From: a virus
Reading direction: 5' to 3' (one strand)
Virus record (IMG/VR): IMGVR_UViG_3300049222_000326
Coordinates: 1-44,152 of that record
DNA length: 44,152 bases
Shown piece after piece: positions 15,933-23,119 of the stretch. The translations under genes were made by a program, and so were the position numbers. Within the stretch, counting starts at the first letter, position 1. Each line of letters starts with the position of its first letter. Under the pieces are notes generated by a model. The model searched no databases, was not told the origin of the DNA, and saw nothing but the letters and a program-made list of their open reading frames with translations.

Positions 15933-16958
15933 TCAGTCTTGGTTGGAAACGTTGGTAATACGCACGATCCCGACGTTCTTGGTCTCAAAGACTTTCGTCC
16001 AGTTAGACGCAGTTTCGAGAACAGTGCGGGTCGGGTTCACGGTTGCAGAACCGTACTTAGCACCAACGGGGTGGTACACATAATGAGCGTCAAGGCTCAT
16101 TGCATCGGATTTGGCAAGGATGTCCCGGTCTTGCTCGATGTCGAGGCCGGTTTGCTCGCCAGATGCAACAGCGCCAGGAGTGAATGCATAAGTTGCATAC
16201 TCGGTTGAAGAACCAGAGCCTGCAGTCTGCACATCGTCGCTAACAATCACGCGCATTCCCATGTAAACGGGAACGGAAGGATTGCCGAACTGGCCGCTCA
16301 CATCACCACCTGACTGGGTGGTAGAAGTGCCGCGTGCATCTTCAGTGCTGACGTACTGAATTGCGTTGCGCTCAACGAGGTCGTAGTAAACCTTGCTGTG
16401 CATACAAAGCACAGAAAGCTTCTCGCCTTGGTCGCCCAGAATTGACCGAGCTTTTGCAATCTGACGCGCAGAAAGTGCGGTCGGAGTGTCACCAGACTCA
16501 GAGTCAATGCACAGATCAAAGAATGCGCTGCTGCTGGTGTTGGCGTTCAGGGAACCGAACACACCGCTAAGGGTGGAAATCAGATCCTTTTGACGCTGGT
16601 GCGCAATGTAGCCAGCAAGTTTTTGACCAATAGCGGCCATAGGGTCCGAACCAGCCGCGAGGCTTGCGAGATCACGCGATTCGAACGCACGTCCCCTGTG
16701 GAGGATGACGGCAGTTTGCTGGTTGGTTGTGATTTTGCCGGGAGTCAGTGAAGAGCTATCGGTCAGCACTTCAAAGTCGCCAGCCAGGTTTGCTGCGAAA
16801 GCAGGAACCTTGACGAAATCACCGCCCTCGGTGGCATTCAGTTCCGCCATCGGAGACACAACACCGGACTGCAGGAATGCATCCCGACGGGTGGTCTCTT
16901 CAATGATGTACGGGGTAAATACCTCGGGTACGATGATATCGCTACGCAGGGTAGCCAT
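15933..16958 (-). CDS. Major capsid protein
   Basis: The 341-residue protein starts MATLRSDIIVPEVFTPYIIE, followed by TTRRDAFLQSGVV and ELNATEGGDFVKVPAF, the N-terminal pattern of HK97-fold coat proteins of the type found with DUF4055 portals. The centre (DLISTLSGVFG, DLCIDSESGD, SARQIAKARSILGD, LSVLCMHSKVYYDLV) and the C-terminal ALDAHYVYHPVGAKYG-like region (read as SLDAHYVYHPVGAKYG) fit the P-domain and A-domain. It follows the scaffold gene and precedes a decoration-like gene. No protease gene is visible and no N-terminal delta domain is evident, so the scaffold is probably separate and removed whole. Confidence 0.9.
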   Translation of the reverse strand: MATLRSDIIVPEVFTPYIIEETTRRDAFLQSGVVSPMAELNATEGGDFVKVPAFAANLAGDFEVLTDSSSLTPGKITTNQQTAVILHRGRAFESRDLASLAAGSDPMAAIGQKLAGYIAHQRQKDLISTLSGVFGSLNANTSSSAFFDLCIDSESGDTPTALSARQIAKARSILGDQGEKLSVLCMHSKVYYDLVERNAIQYVSTEDARGTSTTQSGGDVSGQFGNPSVPVYMGMRVIVSDDVQTAGSGSSTEYATYAFTPGAVASGEQTGLDIEQDRDILAKSDAMSLDAHYVYHPVGAKYGSATVNPTRTVLETASNWTKVFETKNVGIVRITNVSNQD

Positions 16959-16982
16959 AACAAATTACCAAAAAAAGGTTTA

Positions 16983-17012
16983 CTGAGTCGGGCACAGCCC
17001 TTGTTGGCTCAG
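16983..17012. promoter_or_regulatory. Nested inverted repeats between scaffold and capsid genes
   Basis: The 77-base gap between scaffold (ends 17036) and capsid (starts 16958) contains CTGAG (16983-16987) facing CTCAG (17008-17012), with GGGC-aca-GCCC (16990-17000) nested inside. There is no T-tract, so it is not a simple terminator. It could be an mRNA processing or stabilising hairpin before the highly expressed capsid gene, or part of a promoter region. Confidence 0.4.
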
Positions 17013-17035
17013 CACAGCCTCGCCGTGATTAGATA

Positions 17036-17710
17036 CTAACGACCAGCTGCAAGTTTGAGCCTTTCGTACAAATCACGATCAGTGCGAGCCAAACGCATCT
17101 GTTCGGTGATGTTGTAATGTTCTGGGCTGAACGGATTCTTCGTTCCTGCAGGAATGTCGCCGTTGCCGCGACTTGTCGGTGCGCCAGAACCTTGTGGTTT
17201 AGGTGCTTTCTGCATCCAGTCAGGCACATTTTGTTTCGCCCAGTCAGATACAGGTGTGCGCTGATAACCGTCAACCACTACAACGGTGCCATCAGATTCG
17301 CGCTCGATCTGATTGCGATCTAGCTTCGTGTTCAGCACTAGCTCAGGATCATGCACAACATCAGCCAATGCACTAACAGCAGGGCTGATTAACTCAAGTT
17401 CACGAATACGGGCCTCAAGTTCTGCAATCCGCTTGTCTTTTTCAGACGTTGCTTCGCGGAACTGTTGTTCAAGTGCTTGGCGGGCTTCGTCATACTTGCC
17501 CTTTGACTCAAGCTTCGATTGTTCGACGCTGCGCTTGAACTCGATCAGCTCGTTGACATCGACGCCATCAGGAACAGCTTTTGACTGTTGCTTGGCTTTC
17601 TTGTACTCATCTAGAAGCTCGGCATTTTTGCGCCGCATTGCTTCTAGTTCGTTTTGCAGATTAGACAGTTCTGCATTTTGCTCCACAGGAGCAGTTTGCT
17701 CTTCAGACAT
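17036..17710 (-). CDS. Head scaffolding protein
   Basis: The 224-residue hydrophilic protein has a long heptad-like coiled coil (about residues 12-115: LSNLQNELEAMRRKNAELLDEYK..., KDKRIAELEARIREL) and a flexible C-terminal third rich in Pro, Gly and Asn. Composition, length and position directly upstream of the capsid gene match siphovirus scaffolds (family knowledge). It would guide coat assembly and then leave. No serine protease triad is seen. Confidence 0.8.
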   Translation of the reverse strand: MSEEQTAPVEQNAELSNLQNELEAMRRKNAELLDEYKKAKQQSKAVPDGVDVNELIEFKRSVEQSKLESKGKYDEARQALEQQFREATSEKDKRIAELEARIRELELISPAVSALADVVHDPELVLNTKLDRNQIERESDGTVVVVDGYQRTPVSDWAKQNVPDWMQKAPKPQGSGAPTSRGNGDIPAGTKNPFSPEHYNITEQMRLARTDRDLYERLKLAAGR

Positions 17711-17752
17711 TTAACCCACAGGGCTAATTTGCAGGCTTAGTTTACACCTTTT

Positions 17753-18028
17753 CTACCATTTGGTTTTATTTGACCAGTAGGCTGCAGACATTTTGCCCTT
17801 GGCAATGTTTTGCGCATGTCGCGCCTTAAATGATGCGCGGCGTTCTTTGGCCGCTTTACTTTCACCACTACGACGCGGTGAACCTGAAACGCCTTGTTGA
17901 CCAAAGCGAATCAGTTTCACCTTGTCGCCTTCTTTCGCAAGTACCGCGTGCGATTTCTTCGGATGACCTGGCGTCCGCTTCGGTTTGTTGTAACCGCTGA
18001 ATTCTTCGCCGCGATACTTGATGCTCAT
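17753..18028 (-). CDS. Small basic protein of DUF6321-like family
   Basis: The 91-residue protein reads YRGEEFSGYNKPKRTPGHPKK, then HAVLAKEGDKVKLIRFGQQG, SFKARHAQNIAKGKMSAAYW and ends NKTKW. I recognise this block from a small conserved family found in phage head gene clusters and in cyanophages (annotated DUF6321-like in my memory). It is strongly basic, and the paired segments KLIRFGQQGV and RHAQNI are its most conserved parts. Function is unknown; DNA or capsid-interior binding is possible. It overlaps the preceding Tudor-like gene by four bases. Confidence 0.6.
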   Translation of the reverse strand: MSIKYRGEEFSGYNKPKRTPGHPKKSHAVLAKEGDKVKLIRFGQQGVSGSPRRSGESKAAKERRASFKARHAQNIAKGKMSAAYWSNKTKW

Positions 18029-18249
18029 TTACGCTTCGGCGCGGAACGCAACTGTGAACGACGTTTCAACACAGGGTTGCCCGTGCTTTCCGACTTGATG
18101 CGGATCACCGGGTCTTCCTTGCTGCCGACTCGGGTGACAGTGCCACCGCTCGGTCCTTTAACAGATGCCCGTGTACCTGCAGAACCAGTTACGACACCGA
18201 AGGTCCGCTTGCCTTGATACATCCAACTAACGCGCTGTCCTTTTTTCAT
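18025..18249 (-). CDS. Small Tudor-like DUF2945-type protein
   Basis: The 74-residue protein starts KGQRVSWMYQGKRTFGVVTG and continues through RVGSKEDPVIRIKSESTGNP and VLKRRSQL. The pattern of GxxVxW, a basic strand and a final KRxSQL resembles the hypervirulence-associated (DUF2945) Tudor-like family, which is found in bacteria and phages. It is highly basic. Its start overlaps the stop of a 23-residue basic ORF and its end overlaps the next gene, so it belongs to a tight cluster. A role in binding DNA or RNA is only suggested by charge and fold. Confidence 0.55.
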   Translation of the reverse strand: MKKGQRVSWMYQGKRTFGVVTGSAGTRASVKGPSGGTVTRVGSKEDPVIRIKSESTGNPVLKRRSQLRSAPKRK

Positions 18250-18317
18250 TTTTTCTTGCTGCCTTTTTTCTTGACCGGTTTGGCGGGCTTTTTAGGGCCT
18301 TTCATGTAGCCAGGCAT
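18246..18317 (-). CDS. Very small Lys-rich peptide (23 aa)
   Basis: A 23-codon ORF encodes MPGYMKGPKKPAKPVKKKGS followed by KKK. The stop overlaps the next ATG as ATGA, and it begins 19 bases after the stop of the minor head gene. Ten of 23 residues are Lys. The coding frame is clean but short, so it could be chance. The overlap arrangement, which matches the rest of this operon, argues for translation. No function is assigned. Confidence 0.45.
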   Translation of the reverse strand: MPGYMKGPKKPAKPVKKKGSKKK

Positions 18318-18335
18318 GACAATGAAGACGCTGCT

Positions 18336-19586
18336 TCAATTTATCCGGCCGTAACGTTTCCGCAGGTCGGCCAGTGTTAATTCACTACCGTCATCGCGTA
18401 CAAGCTTTGCGATTGCATCACGCGGGCCATACTTGCGGGAAAGCCTTTTGAAGTATGGAACTCGTGATTCTCCTAATGCTTCTACTTGTCGTGATTTGCC
18501 TTGCTTAGAAAGCCATTCGCCATAACTCTGATTTGCAGGCACCATGCCACCCTGCGCAGCACGACGGCCAACTGGTAGCGGTGTTTCGCCTTCCTCTTGT
18601 TCAATCACCGGAACAGTCGTGGACCTGCAGTTGAAATGCTGCGGTGGTTTTGGTCCCTTGCCGTATTCAAACTCGCGGCCATCTAATGCACGACAGATTG
18701 CAGAGGTGCGCGTATCAAGCGTTGCGACGTAGCGATATCGCTTGGTGATGTCTTGGTTTGCCTCGTAGACCTGTTGCGATGCAGCGTTCGCGACTTGATT
18801 CACGCTGGTGCGCACAAGGGTCAGCACTTGGCTGTTCGTCACCCTCGTTAGTTCGCCGCCTGCTTTCTGCAGTTGCTTGACTGACAAGCCAGCTGCACGC
18901 ACTTGACCGCGCGACAACGGACCAATATCACCAAAATCCAGCCGACCTTTGATGCGGTTTGCGATTTCCTGTGTTGGCTCACCAGTTAGCAAACCTTGCC
19001 GCACAACCTGCGCAAAACGTTCAGCCTGCTTCTCTGCAATGCCGCGAAATGCTTTGTTGACGACTTGACCGCTTGGCAACGTGATCGCCGTGCCTTGCGT
19101 TGCAGTAAGGCTGAACCTCTGCGGTGATCCTTCAACAGCAGCGAACAAGTCATCGCTAAGCGTCACAACTCCGATCTGCGTCGGGTCAGTCATCACGACC
19201 GATTGTGCAAACTGCGGTGAAATCTCAACCGTGTTGACAGCAGTGCGCGAACCAGCCGGCAAAGCTTGTTCCAGCTGACCTTGTACAAATTCAGACTGCA
19301 GTTCAGCCAAACCCTGCAACTCTGACGCAGTGAGCAACGAACTGTCGCCCGCCCAGGTGTCGAGTGATTCCTTAAGTTGTGCCAATATCGACCGCAACCG
19401 TGCGGCCTTTGCTGGCGCAGTAATTGGCTGTAATTCACCTTCAGTAACGTTCGGAATCAGCCTCTGCAGTTGATCTACAGAGTCCAAAATAATACGGTTG
19501 TAATTTTCGATGATCTGCCGTGCAACACTGTTGCTGTAACGATTCAGATCAATCGCATTTCTGAACAAAACTGAGGGTGTGCTCAT
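18336..19586 (-). CDS. Minor head protein, SPP1 gp7 / Mu F-like
   Basis: The 416-residue protein has a helical N-terminus and the conserved Phage_Mu_F core: TLVRTSVNQVANAASQQVYE, then YRYVATLDTRTSAICRALDG, REFEYGKGPKPPQHFNCRST and TVPVIEQ. The Cys pair (in AICRALDG and HFNCRST) is the usual family signature. It lies directly downstream of the portal cluster and a short linker gene, with which it shares one base (19586). It is a virion minor head protein, probably bound to the portal and delivered or needed for DNA entry (family knowledge). Confidence 0.85.
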   Translation of the reverse strand: MSTPSVLFRNAIDLNRYSNSVARQIIENYNRIILDSVDQLQRLIPNVTEGELQPITAPAKAARLRSILAQLKESLDTWAGDSSLLTASELQGLAELQSEFVQGQLEQALPAGSRTAVNTVEISPQFAQSVVMTDPTQIGVVTLSDDLFAAVEGSPQRFSLTATQGTAITLPSGQVVNKAFRGIAEKQAERFAQVVRQGLLTGEPTQEIANRIKGRLDFGDIGPLSRGQVRAAGLSVKQLQKAGGELTRVTNSQVLTLVRTSVNQVANAASQQVYEANQDITKRYRYVATLDTRTSAICRALDGREFEYGKGPKPPQHFNCRSTTVPVIEQEEGETPLPVGRRAAQGGMVPANQSYGEWLSKQGKSRQVEALGESRVPYFKRLSRKYGPRDAIAKLVRDDGSELTLADLRKRYGRIN

Positions 19587-19855
19587 TACTCATGCATCCC
19601 CACTTCTTCAGGGTCATAAGGGCATTGCAGGCAAACCTCAGCGCCGCCTTCAATCGCGGTTTTCATGACCTCGGCAAAACCTTTGATAGTTTCCTCGCCT
19701 TCGTCAATGATTCGCACTTCGTCCACTTGTTCTGCGCCATGCTCTGAAAACCAAGTCATCCGCACAATGGCAAACAACGGGTGCGGCAATTCGCGCTGAA
19801 CGTAGTGGATCTGATATTTCTCTGATTTATTTGGCGTGTCCGATTCCATGATCAA
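19586..19855 (-). CDS. Hypothetical acidic protein between portal and minor head gene
   Basis: The protein is 89 residues (or 87 from the second Met) with an acidic centre: VDEVRIIDEGEETIKGFAEVMKTAIEGG and a late Cys pair in EVCLQCPYDPEEVGMHE. The CxxC could bind zinc but only two cysteines are present. It shares one base with the following minor head gene and lies 25 bases after the portal. I do not recognise the family. A head-assembly accessory role is suggested only by position. Confidence 0.6.
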   Translation of the reverse strand: MIMESDTPNKSEKYQIHYVQRELPHPLFAIVRMTWFSEHGAEQVDEVRIIDEGEETIKGFAEVMKTAIEGGAEVCLQCPYDPEEVGMHE

Positions 19856-19880
19856 TCCGCCACTAATCCATCATGCCCGA

Positions 19881-21269
19881 TCATTCAATGATCGTGTCTT
19901 CGGGTGCAGCATCAAGCAAGCCGCCAGCCTGTGTGGCTTCAAGTTCACCTTCAATGTCAAAGTCATCGCCCAGCACTTCGTTGTCGCTGAGTTGTGACAG
20001 CAAGGTTTCTTGCGTGATCGTGCCAGCGGTGTAAAGCTGCAGCAGTGCTTGAATCTCTTGCGGTTCGAGGCGTGTGCCAAGAAAATCGCGGTTGACGTAG
20101 CAGCTGCCGGGTTGGCGATCGTTCAAATACTGCGCATGAAACTGCAGGCAGTTGTCGATCATGTCCTGCATGTTTTGCGCGATGACCATCATGGTGCTGT
20201 CACCTTGACTGCGATCAAGACGCTTAGCTTCTGCGGTCTCGGCACTCAGCTTTTGACCAAGCACAGCAGACAGACCCAGTTCGTTGATCTGCTTTTCGAT
20301 TTGATCAAGTCGTTGGAACTGCGATGCAAATGCATCTGATGGCGGGGCAATATATTGTGCGTCACCTTCGGCAGGGAAGCTAATCGCCTCACCAGGACCA
20401 GCACTAACTTCCTCTGCGCTAGACGGAAAGCCCTTGAAAATCAAGAATGGCACCGCACTGATGTGCAGCTGATTGTCGAGATCGCTTTGCACCTGATATG
20501 CCTTCAGGTTCAGCATCGCGATATCTTCCAGCGGCGGCCGCGATTCCATGTAATTTACGCGGTTGGCGTATGCAACGCTGAACGGGATATCTTGCAGGCT
20601 TGTCGTACCTTCATCGACGATTTCCATCTTGCCTTTCTTCTCGTCTTTCTGAAACAGCTTGAACTCACCAGGCGTCAACACACGCACCTGTTGCACTTGC
20701 TTTTCGCCGTACTCACCGTCAGGCAGCGTCACTGTTTCAGACAACCGCAGCTGGGTTAGTTTCTGCTGCCCGTCGATAATTTCATGTCTGAAGCCTAAAA
20801 TTTGGCGCGGCGTATAAGTTACCCAGTAAGGCCTGCCGTTGCCATCAGTAGGTGCATCAACAAGAACGCCGATGTGCCCGTAACGAATCAGCTTGCGTGC
20901 TGTTTCATAGGTCCAAACGTTGAGGTCATCTTGCAGGTCAACGTTGAACAGCTGTTCACGGATCTGATCTGACGTGTCGTTAAGCCGCACCGGCTTACGG
21001 GTCAACATGCCCGCCAGCATTTTTTCGAGGCGCTGCAGGTAAGGGGGAACGACTGACCTGCTCAAACGATGGTCATAGCTGATATCTTGCTCTCGTTCTT
21101 CCTGTGGCAAGTACCGGCGATGACGACGCCGCACTTCGTAAGTGCCACCGATTAAGTCTTCGATTAGACCCCAATGCGGTTCTTGGTTGTGCCAAGCGGC
21201 ATTAGGGTCTGAGACCTGCGAAACTTTGCTGAATCGCTGGCGATCGTAATGAGAAAAACCAGAATACAC
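19881..21269 (-). CDS. Portal protein (DUF4055 type)
   Basis: The 462-residue protein matches portal proteins of the DUF4055 group: an N-terminal GGTYEVRRRHRRYLPQEERE, then RLSRSVVPPYLQRLEKMLAGMLTRKPVRL, a central IRYGHIGVLVDAP, EMAKGFPSSAEE-like stretch (read FLIFKGFPSSAEEVSAGPGE), and the C-terminal helix SAETAEAKRLDRSQGDSTMM. It follows terminase and precedes the minor head gene, as expected. The dodecameric ring would form the DNA channel at one vertex. About 30 bases separate it from cyAbrB upstream. Confidence 0.88.
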   Translation of the reverse strand: MYSGFSHYDRQRFSKVSQVSDPNAAWHNQEPHWGLIEDLIGGTYEVRRRHRRYLPQEEREQDISYDHRLSRSVVPPYLQRLEKMLAGMLTRKPVRLNDTSDQIREQLFNVDLQDDLNVWTYETARKLIRYGHIGVLVDAPTDGNGRPYWVTYTPRQILGFRHEIIDGQQKLTQLRLSETVTLPDGEYGEKQVQQVRVLTPGEFKLFQKDEKKGKMEIVDEGTTSLQDIPFSVAYANRVNYMESRPPLEDIAMLNLKAYQVQSDLDNQLHISAVPFLIFKGFPSSAEEVSAGPGEAISFPAEGDAQYIAPPSDAFASQFQRLDQIEKQINELGLSAVLGQKLSAETAEAKRLDRSQGDSTMMVIAQNMQDMIDNCLQFHAQYLNDRQPGSCYVNRDFLGTRLEPQEIQALLQLYTAGTITQETLLSQLSDNEVLGDDFDIEGELEATQAGGLLDAAPEDTIIE

Positions 21270-21298
21270 AGCTAATCTCGCAGGCCAATGCTGATAGT

Positions 21299-21643
21299 TT
21301 ACTCAGCGTTTGCAGCAGTCAGAACAACGCTGTTGCGACCCACCTTGATGTCAAACTTTGCGCCAGGTTCCAGACCCAGTTCGCTGACATATGCGCTGCC
21401 GATTAGCAGCTTGCCATCTTTTTGGATCTTGGTCTGATGCGTTAGCTTGCGACCCATCCGCTTTTCGGTCTTTAGAACAAGACCTTTTGCGGCGAGCAAG
21501 GCTTCATAAAACTCGGTGAACTTGATGCGCTCACCTTGTCCATCAGGACGCTCAGTAACGTAACCACATGCACGCACCAAGTCGGATTTAGACAGATGCG
21601 TACCCTCGCGACATTTTGCGAGCAAATCAGCGCCTTCGAGCAT
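21299..21643 (-). CDS. Cyanobacterial AbrB-like transcription regulator (cyAbrB)
   Basis: The 114-residue protein matches the cyanobacteria-specific AbrB family along its whole length: GADLLAKCREGTHLSKSDLVRACGY at residues 4-28, an FTEFYEALLAAKGL helix at 42-55, a basic linker, and the C-terminal SpoVT/AbrB-like DNA-binding half TKIQKDGKLLIGSAYVSELG with LEPGAKFDIKVGR (71-103). Host cyAbrB proteins control carbon and nitrogen gene expression in cyanobacteria (family knowledge). In the phage it sits between the basic-protein cluster and the portal gene, 30 bases before the portal, with no late-gene homologue nearby. It may modulate host promoters or late expression; this is inference. Confidence 0.85.
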   Translation of the reverse strand: MLEGADLLAKCREGTHLSKSDLVRACGYVTERPDGQGERIKFTEFYEALLAAKGLVLKTEKRMGRKLTHQTKIQKDGKLLIGSAYVSELGLEPGAKFDIKVGRNSVVLTAANAE

Positions 21644-21684
21644 GTTTCAATAAACAGAACTCGACTAAGTTACACCTGAGGCAA

Positions 21685-21819
21685 TCAATTGTCTAGTGTT
21701 TTGTCTTTGATGATTTTGGCCGTGCCGTTGGCATTGACCTTGATCACTTGATGCTTGCGTGGTTCGCCATTTTTTGGCTGCAGCATCCGGCCGACCGCTG
21801 TGACTTTAGGCTTCGTCAT
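21685..21819 (-). CDS. Small basic protein (44 aa)
   Basis: A clean 44-residue ORF (MTKPKVTAVGRMLQPKNGEP..., ending TLDN) has a Lys-rich beta-like pattern. Its ATG lies 14 bases inside the end of the preceding 46-residue ORF, so the two overlap and are probably coupled. It is separated from cyAbrB by 41 bases. The sequence shows no domain; it may bind nucleic acid by charge. Short length limits certainty. Confidence 0.5.
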   Translation of the reverse strand: MTKPKVTAVGRMLQPKNGEPRKHQVIKVNANGTAKIIKDKTLDN

Positions 21820-21946
21820 CGTCAACCTCAAACAGGCTTTCGATCAGTTCGGCTTTAGTAATTTCAAGGGCACCGACCATTTCAATGAGCGATACCCCTT
21901 CCTGTTCAGCGATCAGGTCGTTCAGCTTGGTGAGGAATGATTCCAT
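21806..21946 (-). CDS. Small acidic helical protein (46 aa)
   Basis: A 46-residue ORF reads MESFLTKLNDLIAEQEGVSL followed by IEMVGALEITKAELIESLFE and an acidic end VDDDEA. It is predicted helical with a strongly acidic C-terminus, and it lies next to a small basic ORF that overlaps it by 14 bases. The acidic-basic pairing might reflect two small proteins that bind each other. I recognise similar short proteins with a VDDDE end in cyanophages only vaguely. It begins 36 bases after the large basic-protein gene. Confidence 0.5.
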   Translation of the reverse strand: MESFLTKLNDLIAEQEGVSLIEMVGALEITKAELIESLFEVDDDEA

Positions 21947-21982
21947 AACGGAAGCATGTAGCGGCTGAACTATAGATCAGAT

Positions 21983-23101
21983 TTAACGCATTGACCTTGG
22001 CAACCTAAAACCACGGCGCGTTTTGTTGACTGATTTCAAGGCTTGCTTCGGATCCTTGTAAAACTCAAGGGCTCTTTCAGCGCGAAGATTGCCGCGTGTC
22101 ATCTTTTGAGAAGGTCGCCTGATCATGGTTGATCCTGGCTTGTTACGGGTGTCAGCAGTACGGGCAAGGTTTGCTTGTGCTCGTTGCTCACGGCCAGCCC
22201 TCGTCAGCAACTTCACCTGTTGCGATGGTGCCATGCCTTTGATCGTGGCTTTTACCTCGCTGACTTTGCGGCCAGATTTAGCAGCGAAGTCCTTAGCAAG
22301 CTGATCGCCGTACTTGCCGCGAAGTGCTTTAGCGCGTGATTGATCAGACTTGAATTGCGCGTTGCGTGCTCGGCTTTCAGCGCGTTTAGTTGTGCGCTGC
22401 TGTGTGACGTTGCGGGTGATCTCACTGTCAAGGCGACGACCGCGTGAACCACGCATCGGCACGTTTACAGAAGCAGTGTCGCCGCGTCGCCGTGCTGCAT
22501 TCTTCGCCGCAAGTCGTTGACTGGCTGCACGTCGTTCGCGTTGCGCTCTGATCGAGTTATCACGACCAGGCAGCTGACCGGTTCTTGTGAAATCTTGCGC
22601 ACGCTTCAACGTCAAAGAACGCTTAATCGCTTTGTCGTATTGACGCGGATTTGGCAAGTTTCCATAACGAGTCATGTTCCGCAGGTTCGCTTCATTCACA
22701 GCGACCTTGCGATCAACGCGACGCGCAACAGTTCTCGGGTCATTGCCTTTGGTGCGTGGTTTGGCAACTGTTGATGCAGGACGTTGAGCACGAATCCGAC
22801 GCGCTTTGGGTTGCGCAGGAATCACAGAGCCTCGATCAGCTATCAATCTGCGCTTGGCTGCAGTTCTGAGCTTCAGGCGATTTGTTGCCTGTTCGCGTGC
22901 GCTTGAAACTTTCGGCTTTTCAGTGCGCCTTGCCTTGATCGTGCTGCGCTTTGTCGTTCCACGCTTGGATTCACCAGGCGTTGCTTTCATCGTTTGCGCT
23001 TTGCGTTTATTGCCGCTTGCTGTTCTTAAACGACCGCCGCGAGCCGTTGCACCTGTGGTTGCAAATCTGCCGCGATTGTCGCGTACATATCGACGGGCCA
23101 T
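21983..23101 (-). CDS. Arg/Lys-rich protein between terminase and portal (372 aa)
   Basis: The 372-residue protein is extremely basic, with Arg, Ala, Lys, Thr and Ser making up most of it (for example GTTKRSTIKARRTEKPK and RIRAQRPASTVAKPRTKGND). It begins MARRYVRDNRGRFATTGATARG, a 'RDxxGRFAxTG' pattern seen in phage head-region proteins, and ends RTRRGFRLPRSMR-like basic sequence. No enzyme motif is visible. It is unusually long for a structural accessory of this composition. Packaging-associated DNA binding or an internal virion protein is plausible, as is a disordered RNA-binding protein. It ends 18 bases or so from the terminase gene's 3' side and precedes small ORFs and cyAbrB. Confidence 0.7.
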   Translation of the reverse strand: MARRYVRDNRGRFATTGATARGGRLRTASGNKRKAQTMKATPGESKRGTTKRSTIKARRTEKPKVSSAREQATNRLKLRTAAKRRLIADRGSVIPAQPKARRIRAQRPASTVAKPRTKGNDPRTVARRVDRKVAVNEANLRNMTRYGNLPNPRQYDKAIKRSLTLKRAQDFTRTGQLPGRDNSIRAQRERRAASQRLAAKNAARRRGDTASVNVPMRGSRGRRLDSEITRNVTQQRTTKRAESRARNAQFKSDQSRAKALRGKYGDQLAKDFAAKSGRKVSEVKATIKGMAPSQQVKLLTRAGREQRAQANLARTADTRNKPGSTMIRRPSQKMTRGNLRAERALEFYKDPKQALKSVNKTRRGFRLPRSMR

Positions 23102-23119
23102 GACTTGCAGCCGATTAAC

